Positions 11,141-21,712 of a DNA stretch of 64,000 nt are shown piece after piece. How positions within the stretch are numbered: position 1 is the first letter of the stretch; each line of letters opens with the position of its first letter. The DNA is from Wolfiporia cocos. Its lineage: Eukaryota > Basidiomycota > Agaricomycetes > Polyporales > Phaeolaceae. A program made the position numbers and the translations under genes. Under the pieces are notes generated by a model. The model made no database searches. It was not told where the DNA came from and worked only from the letters and a program-made list of their open reading frames with translations. The stretch spans positions 124,001 through 188,000 of the forward strand of contig JACCLO010000004.1 of NCBI GenBank assembly GCA_029448655.1, in the 5' to 3' direction.

Positions 11141-12380
11141 CTAATAGGTCGTCCTCGGAAAAAACCCGTCCCACAGGACGCCCGCACTGCTAGGGGCGGC
11201 GTTTGGCGGCAGTGGTTTCTTGGGCGGTGATTCGCCCTTAGCGGTAGCGATTGCGCGCACAATGTTCTTGAGGGTGAACACCTCTGATGGCCTTGAAGTA
11301 GCAGTGGCACGACAGGAAGGGCAGGAGTATGTTGGCGACGGCGTCTTAGCTTCTATCGAGCTCAAGAGTGCAGTAATATGGTGACGCATTTGGAGGGGAA
11401 GTTCAGGTTCGCGAAGCTGTGCGTTGAGCTCCGCAATGCGGAGGTGGTTGTACCCCGGAGTGACGTCCATATGGTGCGCTAGGATTGTACTGAACCACTC
11501 TTGCAAACAGCTGTGGCAAAAGGTGTGGCCACAGGAGAGTCTGTAGGGATGGAGATTGGCTGGGCTGTCACATCCACGGATGAGCTTGAACGTACGCATA
11601 TGGCGTCCACATAGGTAGCAGACAAATTTCGCAACCTATGTGATCCTCCAGCATGGAAATGGGCATCTGCATTTCGTCAGCAACGGAGAAATACCTGAGA
11701 CCGAGCGAGTATACATACAGACGGCTCCGTAACGCTCGGTTCGGAAGTGGCGCGACGGTGCGTGCTAGGACCAGGGCGCCTGGATTCCTAGACGTGTCCG
11801 AGAATATGAGTTGAAAAGCCAGATGGAAACGATTGGGACTCACAGCACGCGTATTTTGGGGCTTCCTCCTGCGGCTCGCAACGGGGCTCGTAGGCATGCA
11901 CCTGGGAGGCCCGTCCTCCTCGTCCGACGAGATCTCGATGATATCGTGTGGAGGTGGAGGAAGCCTGCCTTTCCCCTTTGCCTGAGTTTTTCTGCGACGG
12001 GGCTGGACAGACGATCTCCTCGATGACAGGGTGTCTTCGTCCGACGAGATGTCGATGACATCGTGTGGAAGTGGAGGAAGCCTGCCTTTCCCCTTTGCCT
12101 GAGTGCGACGGGGCTGGACAGACGATCTCCTCGATGACAGGGTGTCTTCGTCCGACGAGATGTCGATGATATCGCGTGGAAGTGGAGGAAGCCTGCCTTT
12201 CCCCTTTGCCTGAGGTTTTCTGCGATGCGGCTGCGCAGACGATCTCCTCGATGACAGGGTGTCTTCGTCCGACAAGACGTCGATAGCTTCGGGGTCGGGG
12301 CCGGGGGTGGGTGACGACAATAATGCCTTGATGTGTGATGGCTGGCGGCTCGCATGTCGTGTGGTGCGTTGAGCAGGCAT
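11141..12380 (-). CDS. RING-finger protein with four tandem SUMO-interaction-like motifs (candidate STUbL)
   Basis: My model has four exons (12380-11844, 11787-11719, 11666-11596, 11540-11141) and three introns of 52-56 nt with GTGAGT, GTATGT and GTACGT donors. The exon lengths sum to 359 codons, 358 residues. The first exon encodes a repeat of 37-39 codons, each unit bearing a hydrophobic-acidic SIM-like core: AIDVLSDEDT, DIIDISSDEDT, DVIDISSDEDT, DIIEISSDEED. The C-terminal half is a C3HC4-type RING: CEIC, then CGHTFCHSC after the last intron, then a long insert and CPSC. Proteins with N-terminal SIMs and a C-terminal RING, such as RNF4 and Slx8 partners, ubiquitinate SUMOylated proteins; that role is inferred here. 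A shorter homologue lies at 48878-49747, and similarity runs on into about 190 bp of 3' flank. Confidence 0.75.
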
Positions 12381-12786
12381 CCTGCAAGCGGCGGGCGACA
12401 CAGAGGGGGCGACGGTTTTCGAACGTTGGAGTAGGTAGTCGGGATGTAACGCAAAACAGGCGCCCCTAGCCACCTCAAGCGCCCCAGCTACCACAATCAC
12501 GGCCTCGGTGTGGACAGTGCAGGGAGGCAAGTGGTACTGCGGCACTCAGCAGTGGGTTGCGCCATGCCACGCCACGCCACACTGCTAGCAGAGCACTGCC
12601 CACTGCTCGCACCACGAGACATAACATACAGTAAGTATCTACACTGGGGCATACAGTGGTTAACGACAACACATGCTCGATATAAGTAGCAGTGAGACGG
12701 CTCATTGAACATTAACCAACCTACCAGATTCACTGTCACTGCGGCGCAGTGCAGAAGCAGGGAGCCCCAAACTGCTTGCCTCCGAA

Positions 12787-15183
12787 TCAACATGCGACGC
12801 CAACCTCCCACCCGAGGCCGCTCCGCCCGATGCCCTCCCATGAGACGCCGACGAGGCGCTCCTTGCCCTCGCACATCCGGCCCTCGTGCGGGCGACCCTC
12901 CCAGCGCAGCGCAAGCCCTGCACACACGTTCTGCAGCGCCATCAGGCGCAGCAGCACCGGGTTCGCGACGAGGCGCAGGCGCGGGTGCGTCGGGTCCACC
13001 TGCAGGCGGAACGGCGGGCGCGGCAGCGGCGCAGGCGGGTAGAACACGCGCGGGCGCGCGGGTGCGTCAGACACGAGTGGGATCATCGCATGTGCCCATG
13101 CGTGCACGCCATCGGGGATGTCTGCATCGGGCACAGGGAGGAAGAGCGCGATATCGGGCACGGTGGCACGGTACCCCTCCGGCTTGAGCACCCCGCTGCC
13201 GGCGCACCCTAAGGTGCCCGCAGCAGATGCCCTGCCCCAGCCCGGACGAAAAGCCAAGTGCAAGGCCAAATGCGAGGGAGCAAATGGGTCCCTTCCCATG
13301 CTGAACATCGCCACCCTCACGTATGCCCGCTGGAACTGTGCCGCCATGTCTATGAGGCTCGACACTGAGCAGCCCACCCGCTGGACAAGCCCGACGTCGG
13401 GTGTTGCCGCGGTCTTGACAATCCTAGTTTGCTCGGTTCGGGTGCAGGTGCGTCCCCGGGTAGGCACCGCAATAGTGGCATGGGGCTGTGGCTTCTGAGA
13501 AGAGGGATCCATGCAGAGCGGGTGGTTGGACGGCGGTACAGGGACCAGGCACGAATGTCGACAGGTGAGGTAGACCTGCCGTGGCTCACCATGCAAGACT
13601 GACGAGAATGGCGGTGGAGACATGGACACTACTGGTGACTTTAGTGAGAAGATCGAAGAGGACGGCATTGTGATCACCGTCGACACCGACAGCCATGAGC
13701 TGCGGCTGCCGAACGAGAACCAGCTGTCTGAGCGCAGGACGGTGGACGTGGTCGACGACATCACGGAGGCATCGGCGGACTCGGATGTGGGCGCAGTCGT
13801 ATTTGAGCACCCCACACAGCCTCGCCCGCCCCCACTACGCTGCACACCAGTCTGTGTCCGCTCGCGGCTCTTGCCTTTCTTCGACGTTTGCTCCTTGCTC
13901 CCGGCCGGCTCTAGAAGAATATTGAAGAGCTCCCTCTGTGACTGGCTGAGCTTCGCCCGAGTGCGCGCCTCGATGCACTCGTTGTCACGGAACAGAGGGC
14001 CGTTCATGCTCGCGACGACCTCCGCCCAGCCCACTGACCTATTCAAAGTGCGGGCCAGCTCCTGCTGCATCCTGGGAAGCGTCAGCGTGTGCTCGTCCGG
14101 GGACACAGGCAGCGATGCGCTATACAAGGATGACGATGACGGCGATCTGGCGGCAATGTACGGGATCAATGAATACAGCAGTGGGTCCTCCTCGGTGGGG
14201 CGCGAGGGTGGCGGCCGCTTCGTGAGGCGCTCGGTGCCCAGCATACTATAGTCGAGCAGGGGGCGCTGCTCTCGCCTGCTGTACCGGAGCTGCCGCGTAT
14301 GCTGCAGCTCGTGCTTGCGCACAGCGCGCTCCCTCTCACGCTCCTTCGCCTCCCGCTCCACGCGCTGCCGCTGCCGCGCATCCTCCTCCCTCTGCCATGC
14401 AATCTGCGCCTTCTCTGCCCTCAGTGTGCACAGGCTCTGCTCGTGTATCCGCCCCAGCGCCCACAGCCGCTCCTCACGCGCAATCCGCCGCTGCCGCTCC
14501 TGCTCGTGCAGCAGACTCTCTCTGCACCGCCGCTCGCCCTCCTCGTCCAGCCGCAGCCCACCAGGCGGCAGGAACACGCTGTCAAATTCCTCATCCTTGA
14601 CGGCGTCGATGCGCGGGTCGTCATCGCCGGTGACCTCATACCCCCTGTACCTCAGGTACAGGACCTTCGCGCGGTGGAAGTCGTCCATTGCGTATGCGAC
14701 CTGTATCTGGGCCTCGAGTGTGCGCGGCGGTGACGGCGGGCGTTCATAGTAGTCGAGCGGCATGGATGGCCCGGCCACAGGGCCCACGTAGGGGTCCTCG
14801 CACTCCAGCGGCGTTAGCGGCCCAAGGGGTGTGGGGTCCGGCGAGAGCAAGTCGAGCGTGCTGAAACACCCTGAGCAAGAGGGTGCCAGATGAACGGGCA
14901 GAGGCGAAGGCGGCGTTGATGGCGGTGAGCGAGAAGAAGAGGAAAGCGGAGCCCTCCGGGTGGACGAGTCGTCAGTACGGCGCGTGTGCACAGACGAGCA
15001 CGAGCGGCGCGTGGGGCGTGTCGACGCGGTACATGGGGACCTGCGCTTGCAGAGATTAGACTGCGGCACGACAGAGACGGATATGCGTGCGCAGAACGCG
15101 GGGTCGTTCGTCTTGCGGGCGGGTGACATCTCGCGCGAGCGTCCGCGGCAGCCCATGGCATCTTGGACACTGGCCGGCATCAT
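12787..15183 (-). CDS. Large hypothetical protein (798 aa), Arg/Glu-rich coiled coil
   Basis: A single uninterrupted 798-residue frame starts at an ATG-ATG pair. I do not recognise the family. The N-terminal 100 residues are Ser/Arg/Pro-rich. A central segment (about residues 220-300) is very rich in Arg and Glu (RQRQRVEREAKERERERAVR) and should form a long helix or coiled coil. The C-terminal third looks folded, with hydrophobic stretches such as DIALFLPVPDADIPDG and FYPPAPLPRPPFRLQVDP. GC-rich codon use and the length of the open frame argue that it is real; long antisense frames over it are GC-driven shadows. It lies back-to-back with no shared promoter region visible. Confidence 0.7.
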   Translation of the reverse strand: MMPASVQDAMGCRGRSREMSPARKTNDPAFCARISVSVVPQSNLCKRRSPCTASTRPTRRSCSSVHTRRTDDSSTRRAPLSSSSRSPPSTPPSPLPVHLAPSCSGCFSTLDLLSPDPTPLGPLTPLECEDPYVGPVAGPSMPLDYYERPPSPPRTLEAQIQVAYAMDDFHRAKVLYLRYRGYEVTGDDDPRIDAVKDEEFDSVFLPPGGLRLDEEGERRCRESLLHEQERQRRIAREERLWALGRIHEQSLCTLRAEKAQIAWQREEDARQRQRVEREAKERERERAVRKHELQHTRQLRYSRREQRPLLDYSMLGTERLTKRPPPSRPTEEDPLLYSLIPYIAARSPSSSSLYSASLPVSPDEHTLTLPRMQQELARTLNRSVGWAEVVASMNGPLFRDNECIEARTRAKLSQSQRELFNILLEPAGSKEQTSKKGKSRERTQTGVQRSGGGRGCVGCSNTTAPTSESADASVMSSTTSTVLRSDSWFSFGSRSSWLSVSTVITMPSSSIFSLKSPVVSMSPPPFSSVLHGEPRQVYLTCRHSCLVPVPPSNHPLCMDPSSQKPQPHATIAVPTRGRTCTRTEQTRIVKTAATPDVGLVQRVGCSVSSLIDMAAQFQRAYVRVAMFSMGRDPFAPSHLALHLAFRPGWGRASAAGTLGCAGSGVLKPEGYRATVPDIALFLPVPDADIPDGVHAWAHAMIPLVSDAPARPRVFYPPAPLPRPPFRLQVDPTHPRLRLVANPVLLRLMALQNVCAGLALRWEGRPHEGRMCEGKERLVGVSWEGIGRSGLGWEVGVAC

Positions 15184-15968
15184 GACGAGCTGGCGGGGGT
15201 ATATGAGACTCGGAAGAAGGTAGGACGGATGCTCATACCTTTTGATTGAGATATCAAGCTGGCTGGAGTGGAGGCAAAGGGAGTCAGTAATGGGACGGTG
15301 GCGACATCCAGCAGCTCAGTACAGGCTCTTCTGCAAGGGCCAGGTGCCCGCGCGCCCGATGTTCTTCTCTCACCTCATGCTAAGCTCCGTGAGTCGTGGG
15401 TTCTGCTGCCGTCATTGCACTCATCACGGCTACAGAGATAACGATCGTAATCATTTGCCATGTAAGCACCCCGTGCAATGAGCTGGCGGGGCATAGCAGC
15501 CGCGAGGCAGTGGCAGTGGGAGGAGGGGCCGGGCAGGAGAGGGGACCAGGGGAGGAATAGCGGGGGAAGGCAGAAGGAGCGGAGGTGAGGAGATAAGCTT
15601 AAAGTTGGGAGGACACTGGCGCCTGCAACATTTAAATCACCGGCTGTCCATTGGCCGATAAACACACCGATCGCGAACCACAGATCTGCGCAGCTGCAGG
15701 GTAACATGCATATTGCCCCGCTACTCCACATATACATCACGTTTATCACAAACAATACAATGATCGATATATGTGACATTATATGCGCTGATTGTACATA
15801 AATCGGGAGGTGAACAGTGTGGCGGCATGTGCGACAGTGAGGCGAGAGATGCTATGTATGAGGTGTAATTGATGGATTGACGATCGTGCGTGAGTGAAAT
15901 GGTATACGAAGGTCCATTCGGAATTGTCACGAATAGTAAATGCTCGTCGTCGACACTCTAAAGTGATG
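15184..15968. other. Intergenic, no gene seen
   Basis: It holds a purine-rich low-complexity patch (about 15505-15590, GGGAGGAGGGG type) and otherwise unremarkable sequence. Short frames here are not supported. Confidence 0.4.
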
Positions 15969-18924
15969 TCATGCAGCCCCCGTCGCCGTAGCGAGCAGCG
16001 ACCTCAGCTCAGCAATACACTCGTCGCACCGCGCAAGGACCTCCCTTACATTCTCAAGCAGCGGCCGTATATTCTCCGGAGTCATCGCGAGCTTAAACTC
16101 GGGCGTTTCCTGCGGGAGGTCTTGAGTGATGATGAGCAGAGTATGAGGGGGGTTAGAAGGGTCCACAGTGACAACGTTAACGTTAGACACCAGGAGGCGC
16201 GAACTCGAAGGCTGAGCGCTACCAGCAGATGCAGGCTTTCCCTTGCCGCGAGAAGATGGGCGGTAGGTCTTGTCAGCCCGCTTCCTCAGACGCGCAGGCG
16301 ATGGCCAGACGAACTGCAGGTTGGGTATACAAGGAGAGGTCCTCCTCTGTGCAGATTGGTCCTCGCTCCATAGAGAGGAACGCGACGCGCCGGTCATGTG
16401 CTCCCCTCCTGCCTGCTGCTGCGACGGATAGGGCGACTTCTCCCTGCCGCGGACTGTAGCGAAGCCGTCTGGAGTCATCGCCATCCGCCGAGCGTCGCGC
16501 TCGATGTCCGGCGCAGAGTCGACGCGGTCCCAGTCCTCTTCGTCAGCCAGGTTCGTGTCGCTGTCGTTCGCGATCGCCGATTCGTTCGGGATTGTTGACT
16601 CATACGCGGACTCGGAGGGCACGGCGAAGCCGAATTTGTCCAGCTGGTGCTCTATTGTCGAGGAGCCCGACTTGCTCCTCTGCGTGAGGCGGAAAATGGA
16701 CGCTAGAGAGGGCCGGCGCGGCGAGGTCTTGTGCTGCAGAGACATCGACGCTGTGAACAGCGCGTCCGGATGCCCGTCCTGTTCCTGAACAGAGCTGCTC
16801 AACTCTGGCCCCGTGCTCGTCTTCGCACGCCGCCGCGTTGGCCACGCTTTGACGTCCTGCGGACTAGCGCCAACTGACGAGTCTGCGCTGGCCGAAACCG
16901 AGATCGTCGAGGGTGCCACGGGCACGAGCAAGCCGTGCGAGTTGCCTGAATCCACATACATCTTCTTCAGCGACCGCAGCATGTCCCTGATCCCGCGCAG
17001 CCTGCTGTTCCGCCGCTTCTGCCGCTTCTGGTTCGCAGAGGGAGAGTGGGAACCGCTCGCCGGCGAGCCGTCACCGTCGCTCAGCAACATGACGGTGTTG
17101 CCCGTGGCGTCACCCCAGCGCCAGCTGCGGTTGACCTTCGTCGCCCGCAGGTCTTCCTCGGGAATTAGCAACTGAGGCTGTACCGCGGGCGTCGCCGAAT
17201 CTGAGCTGTTGAGCATCTCTCGGAGGAGGAAGAGCTGATGCGAGCTGGGGTCGTGCCGGCCTGTCGTCGCCCGCCACTGTGCTGGGTTTGACGTTCCCGC
17301 AGGGGCTGGAGATCCGGGCCCGGGCTTGGGCTCATCACCAGACAGAGTGATCGCCCGTTCACGGCTTGGCCGGCCTTCGGTGGAGAACGCGGGCGCCGAC
17401 AGCGGGCCTGGAGGAGGCGTCAACGGAGGCGCAGATACTGGAGGGGCGGGTGGCCCACTGCCCAGGTCGATGATGAGCTCGGCGCACTCCCAGGAAAGCT
17501 GATAGCGTGTCTCGATATCATGAAATGTAGCTCGGAAATCTTGAGGATTCTTTGAAAACTGAGAGGATGCTGGGTTAGTTTGCGACCGCGAACGCGTCAA
17601 AAACCTGTGCGAGTCAAAGAGCGTGGTGGCCGGCGTCCGCCTCTGCGCATCCGACTCCGCGAGCTATTGAATGACGATATTGTGGATCTCGTCAACTATA
17701 TCGCGGTAAGTCGTCTGCTGCTGCTTGAGTTCTACAAACAATAGAAAAATTAGTGCGTATGTTCTAGTTGTTGGGCATCTGGGACTCACGCTCGACGCTG
17801 TTCGCAAACTCTCGCACCATCCCAAGATCCCGCCGCAATCCGATCTGTGCTTGACTTGTCCTGGTAGGGATCTTCAAGTCTCCCAGAGAATTCCGCCGTG
17901 GCACCGATGGGCTCGCGCTCGCATCGCGCTCAACCGTGGGCAACTGCGTCGCACGGCCCAACGACGCCACATGCTGGGGCAACTGTCTTGCGCGCGATGG
18001 AGATGACAGGGGCGAGGACGAGGGCGAGACATCCAGCGAGGGCAGCGGGGACGATACTGCGGCGGACATCAAGTGGCGCTCGAGTAGGGGGGTCGCGGAG
18101 CGAGATTGCGAGAGCACGCGATGTCCGTTGAGCGACCTCGTCGACGAGTGCTCGTGAGCGGACTGCTCGTGCTCGTGCCTTTGCTGCCGCTGCTTCTTGG
18201 CTTTGCCAGGAGTGACCGGGGGCGAGGGCGGCCGCAGCTCAGCGGGAGGAAACAGCGCGTCGTGTGAGCAGCGCATCGGGCGTGAGGGCGACCGGGGCAT
18301 GGTCTCAACGTCCGGGTAGCTCTTCTCGTCAACATGAGCGAAGCTCTTGGTCTTCTTGTGCCGTGCACTCCCGACGAGGCTGATCCGCCGCATGCTCCCT
18401 ATGAAGCCCCGCCCTATGTCCTTGCCGCCAAACACCTCGTCGACACTCTCGTCGCGCCGCTCGGACTTCGCCCTTTCTGCACGTACATTCGGCGTGGCCC
18501 CTGCGTGTGCAGTGGCGTCTTTCGACTTCCGCTTCCGCGGGGTAGAGCTGCGGTCGCTCCGCGCGGCCGAAATAGAGCGTCCCCTGGAGCTGGTGCGGCT
18601 GTTCGGGATAGAGGATCTTCCAGGCTGGTCACTTCCCTGCGAGGCGAACCGCGAAACGGTCGGGGGTTTCCAGCTTGGCCAGCTCGAGTTGGAACTCGAA
18701 TTCGACGATGACTCCTGCATCTGAAAGTGGTGTCCGAATAGCAATGACACGCATGGGACGCGGCTGCTGCCATGGGTCTCGCTTGCACCGTCGTCATGTC
18801 CACCCACATCATCCAATCCACCGTCCCCGGCTTTCGTCTTGCCTTTGCGTGAGAGCAATTCCACGCCCGGGACCTCCGCCTCGGCGATCAGCTTCCCGAT
18901 GCTCTCTTCATGCCTTTGAGGCAA
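15969..18924 (-). CDS. Ser/Arg-rich hypothetical protein in at least two exons, with an in-frame TAG
   Basis: Two long minus-strand frames join across an intron at 17732-17789 (GTGAGT donor, TTTGTAG acceptor, 58 nt), giving a Ser/Pro/Arg-rich N-terminal part and a C-terminal part that ends in a helical segment (LENVREVLARCDECIAELRS). I do not know the family. Sequences such as SSRGRSISAARSDRSSTPRKR suggest a phosphorylated, unstructured protein. After the join the frame reads VEQLKQQQTTYRDIVDEIH and meets a TAG at 17664-17666, then stays open for 564 codons. Either the stop is a mutation (CAG to TAG would fit), or a 33-nt in-frame GT-AG intron at 17664-17696 is removed, which would be unusually short. 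The true start is probably further upstream, beyond 18924. Confidence 0.6.
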
Positions 18925-19089
18925 CGGCGGGCGCGGCCTCGGGGCGGTCGTCCATCTCGTAGAGGTCGAGCGGAATCGTGGGTGGAGGCCGCGACTTCTT
19001 GCGCAGGCGCCGCCACTTGGAGGAGTCGTCCGGGATGCGAATGGGGACGCGGCGCGCGCGAGGTGACTGTGCGGTCGGCGTGCTCCTCC

Positions 19090-19245
19090 TGGTCGTCAGA
19101 CGAGCCCCAGGACGCGAGCCGGCGCGGGGCCCTGGCCTCGGGCGAATGGGCGCTGTCAGGGAGCTTTGATGGGTGCGAAGGATATGGGTGCACGAAGAAG
19201 TAACGGTGGTTTAGTGCCTTCAATGATATACGCATCAGCGGATCA
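19090..19245 (-). pseudogene. C-terminal fragment resembling CDK7/Kin28-type kinase
   Basis: The minus strand reads DPLMRISLKALNHRYFF and then HPYPSHPSKLPDS. This matches the end of the kinase C-lobe and the PSHPSKLP tail typical of fungal TFIIH kinases as I know the family. The catalytic core is not found upstream, where a tRNA-like unit and LTR fragments begin within 200 bp, so this appears to be an isolated last exon. Downstream the frame runs into Arg/Pro-rich sequence that may belong to the neighbouring gene. Other CDKs are possible. Confidence 0.45.
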
Positions 19246-19436
19246 CACAGTAGTACAACAACGGGCTCACCTCCTTCGCGCCGATGCGTCGGCGAGGCTC
19301 ATAGATGAGCGGCTGTGCACGAGGGAATGGGATCGAAGACCATCTGCGCGTAGCTGTGAGCCTGTGAGCGTGGGATGGTCAGGACAAGTTATAAATTGTA
19401 CATGTATTATGAAAGCCTTCTACCGTACCAGCTGCA

Positions 19437-19528
19437 GTTGTGGCGTAGTGGGAAAGCGCTGTGATGCATGTGCATCAAGCAACTGCAGCAGGTTGGGGGT
19501 TCGAATCCCCAACCGACCTTTTTTTTCT
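19437..19528 (+). tRNA. tRNA-like pol III unit (degenerate tRNA or tRNA-derived element)
   Basis: An A-box-like TGGCGTAGTGGG, a perfect B box GGTTCGAATCC and a T8 terminator directly after CCCCAACCGACC give the layout of a tRNA gene. The D-arm pairs (GCGT/GCGC) and four base pairs of the T-stem form. The acceptor arms pair poorly at their ends and the anticodon arm is long and ambiguous, with a hairpin TGATG/CATCA inside it. I therefore cannot assign an amino acid; a decayed tRNA gene, a tRNA with an intron, or a SINE head all remain possible. Confidence 0.4.
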
Positions 19529-19790
19529 GCATATCACTCCACAGTCAAGCTCCAACTTTTTTTTTGGTAGAGCATCACACATAGGCACACCTCTCAGCAG
19601 TCAACAAAGTCATCTCTCTGGGGCCACTAGAGGTGACAGGGAAATTTGAACCTGTCTGGCTTTGAATCCCACCCAAGGGAGGAAATGTGTTTATGCACAC
19701 TTCCAGAACCCTGGCCACAGACTGGGCTCTGGAAGTAGTGTGGGACTTGTGCAGCATGAACTGACTGGCCATACCCACTAAAACCCCCTG

Positions 19791-20118
19791 TGTTATGGTC
19801 ATTTAATTTTTTGAATGTTGGCGGAACTTACCATTGGGTGAATACAATACAGGGACTTGTTGTGCAACCAACTCCCCTGGCTACTCATGACTCTATTGGG
19901 CACATCCCTGATTGTACTAGCATATAGGGCTCATTTCATGTCTGGCAGATCCAACTCTGCCCTCATTTCACATTTATCATCACTGATTGGCAGATGGCAT
20001 TCAACCACCATTATCATTACTATCTATCATTTCAGATACATTGCTACATACTTATCAAACATTTTGTACTATAGCATAGATAGCATCAGTGACATCTGGG
20101 ACAGACTGGACTTCTAAA
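19791..20118 (+). repeat. LTR fragment of the gypsy element 3 family
   Basis: It starts TGTTATGGTCATTTAATTTTTTGAATG and stays similar over about 320 bp to the start of the LTR at 59630, including ACCATTGGG.GAATAC.ATACAGGGACTTGT and the GTGACATCTGGGACAGACT segment. It then breaks off at the start of a fragment from another LTR family. Confidence 0.75.
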
Positions 20119-20300
20119 ACCTAACACAAGATAACACTTACTTGTAATCTTGCTGGTTGTTGATGGTAGTTGACAAGAGATAAAGTGCTAAGCAGGATAT
20201 GACTTGCGTGTTATGCGATAGTATGAATGCAATGAATAGAACTGAGGACTTAGTCACTCAGCAAGCTAGTATATACCTAAGTACTGAGTAATACCACCTG
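20119..20300 (-). repeat. LTR fragment of the gypsy element 1 family
   Basis: It shares TAACACAAGATAACACTTACTTGT and GTATGAATGCAATGAATAGAACTGAGG with 412-539, and continues through the sequence found after 2452 there. This is the evidence that the 540-2447 element is nested inside an LTR. Confidence 0.7.
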
Positions 20301-20318
20301 GACCTCACATATCCGATA

Positions 20319-20363
20319 GCTAATTAGCTTGGCACACACGTGCGGTGTGCCAAACTAATTAGC
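20319..20363. repeat. 19-bp inverted repeat with 7-nt loop
   Basis: GCTAATTAGCTTGGCACAC and GTGTGCCAAACTAATTAGC pair at 18 of 19 positions around ACGTGCG. It lies at the point where recognisable LTR sequence ends. It could be a foldback end or a recombination scar. Confidence 0.6.
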
Positions 20364-21143
20364 TTGAATTATCCCCCCAGCCCGCACTGCCAGTAGCACT
20401 CCGGCCAGATACCCTCCAGGGTATATGGTCATGTGCTCGCTGGCAGCCACAATGAGCCTGGCGCTATTGGTGATAGACGCTTTGGCGCTGCCTCCCGGGT
20501 TCCGCGCTCCCCCACGCTAATCGCTGCCGCCCACCACGCACCCCACTAAGTGCCCCACCGCCGCTGTCGTGCATGACGACGATGGCTACCTCCCTCATTT
20601 CCCCACCTATAAAACCCGTTCTTTTGGTATTCCCATGTAATTCATACGTGCGAATCCAATGGTATTAATAGAATTCCAATTGGAGGGATATTTAGGGTGG
20701 ATGTGCAGAGGACACGTCGGATACTATTGGTCATACCTCGGCCATGCCAAAAACAGAAGTGCCACGTGCTCTATCCCAGTGCTTTCTATTGTGCCTGGGC
20801 TCTGAGCGCCAAAGTGAGGAGCCTGCGCTTGTGTTTAGCGTCCTGCCACCCCCGCCGCCCCGCCACCCCCGCCCCTGCACCTCTCAATTCTAATGTAATT
20901 GCACCAGAATTTTTGCTATTGATCCCCTGTAATCAAATAGTACTAATTATATGATTATTGACACGCGAACGTAGGGTGGATGGCTTGGCGAGGCGTCGGA
21001 TGACATCAGGCATGGTCCGGGCATGCCATATGAGGCAGGCGCGCGATGCGTTGAGATAGCGCTACGTCATCGGTCCAGAGCACGCACGGTGACATCAGCG
21101 ATCGATCGTGATCGTGGGGTAAGCGCTGATATTCGCTCGAAAC
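20364..21143. other. Non-coding repeat-like stretch
   Basis: No gene is seen. It includes a C-rich patch (20845-20885) and two short related A/T-rich segments around 20635-20695 and 20885-20985, each followed by TAGGGTGGATG. Confidence 0.35.
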
Positions 21144-21712
21144 GAAGTGCTCGGGCACCGGAAATTGAGAAAAGAAGCTCGCCGCGCACCAGATTCATGT
21201 GGGTAGCGGTTGTAATTAATATTAATTATATCAGCTTGATGCATTTCTCGGCGAGGGTGGTCTGAATGATGTAGTTGTGCGACTCTTTCACTTTTTCAAT
21301 TCACTACACACTGTAATGTACTACTGTACAATCAGACTCACAGGTGTTGACTGGTATTTATGAATCATAATATTGAACTACTGTAAGTAAATACTACGCG
21401 CGCTCATAATACATCGCGAAGGAGGGTCAAGCGCGCTCACCACTCAGAAAGAAGTGCTCGGGCGCCGGAATTGAAAGAGGAGGTTCATTGTGTACCAGAT
21501 TCATGTGGGTAGCGGTTGCAATTAATATTAATTATATCAACTTGATGCATTTCTCGGCGAGGGTGGTCTGAATGATGTAGTTGTGCGACTCTTTCACTTT
21601 TTCAATTCACTACACATTGTAATGTACTACTGTACAATCAGACTCACAGGTGTTGACTGGTATTTACGAATTATAATATTGAACTATTGTAAATAAATAC
21701 TACGCGCACTCG
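21144..21712 (+). repeat. Two tandem copies of a ~260-bp repeat
   Basis: GAAGTGCTCGGGC starts both copies (about 21144 and 21449). They run in parallel through ATTCATGTGGGTAGCGGTTG, CATTTCTCGGCGAGGGTGGT, the GTAATGTACTACTGTACAAT inverted motif and AAATACTACGCGC, with only scattered differences. The copies are separated by about 40 bp of unrelated sequence. No coding potential is seen. Confidence 0.8.

Noticed and set aside
13622..14251. A 209-codon plus-strand frame opposite the 798-residue protein
   Set aside because: It is antisense to a longer, better supported frame in GC-rich DNA, with no known domain.
15375..15779. A 134-codon minus-strand frame between two genes
   Set aside because: It mixes low-complexity and hydrophobic stretches with no domain and no splice context.
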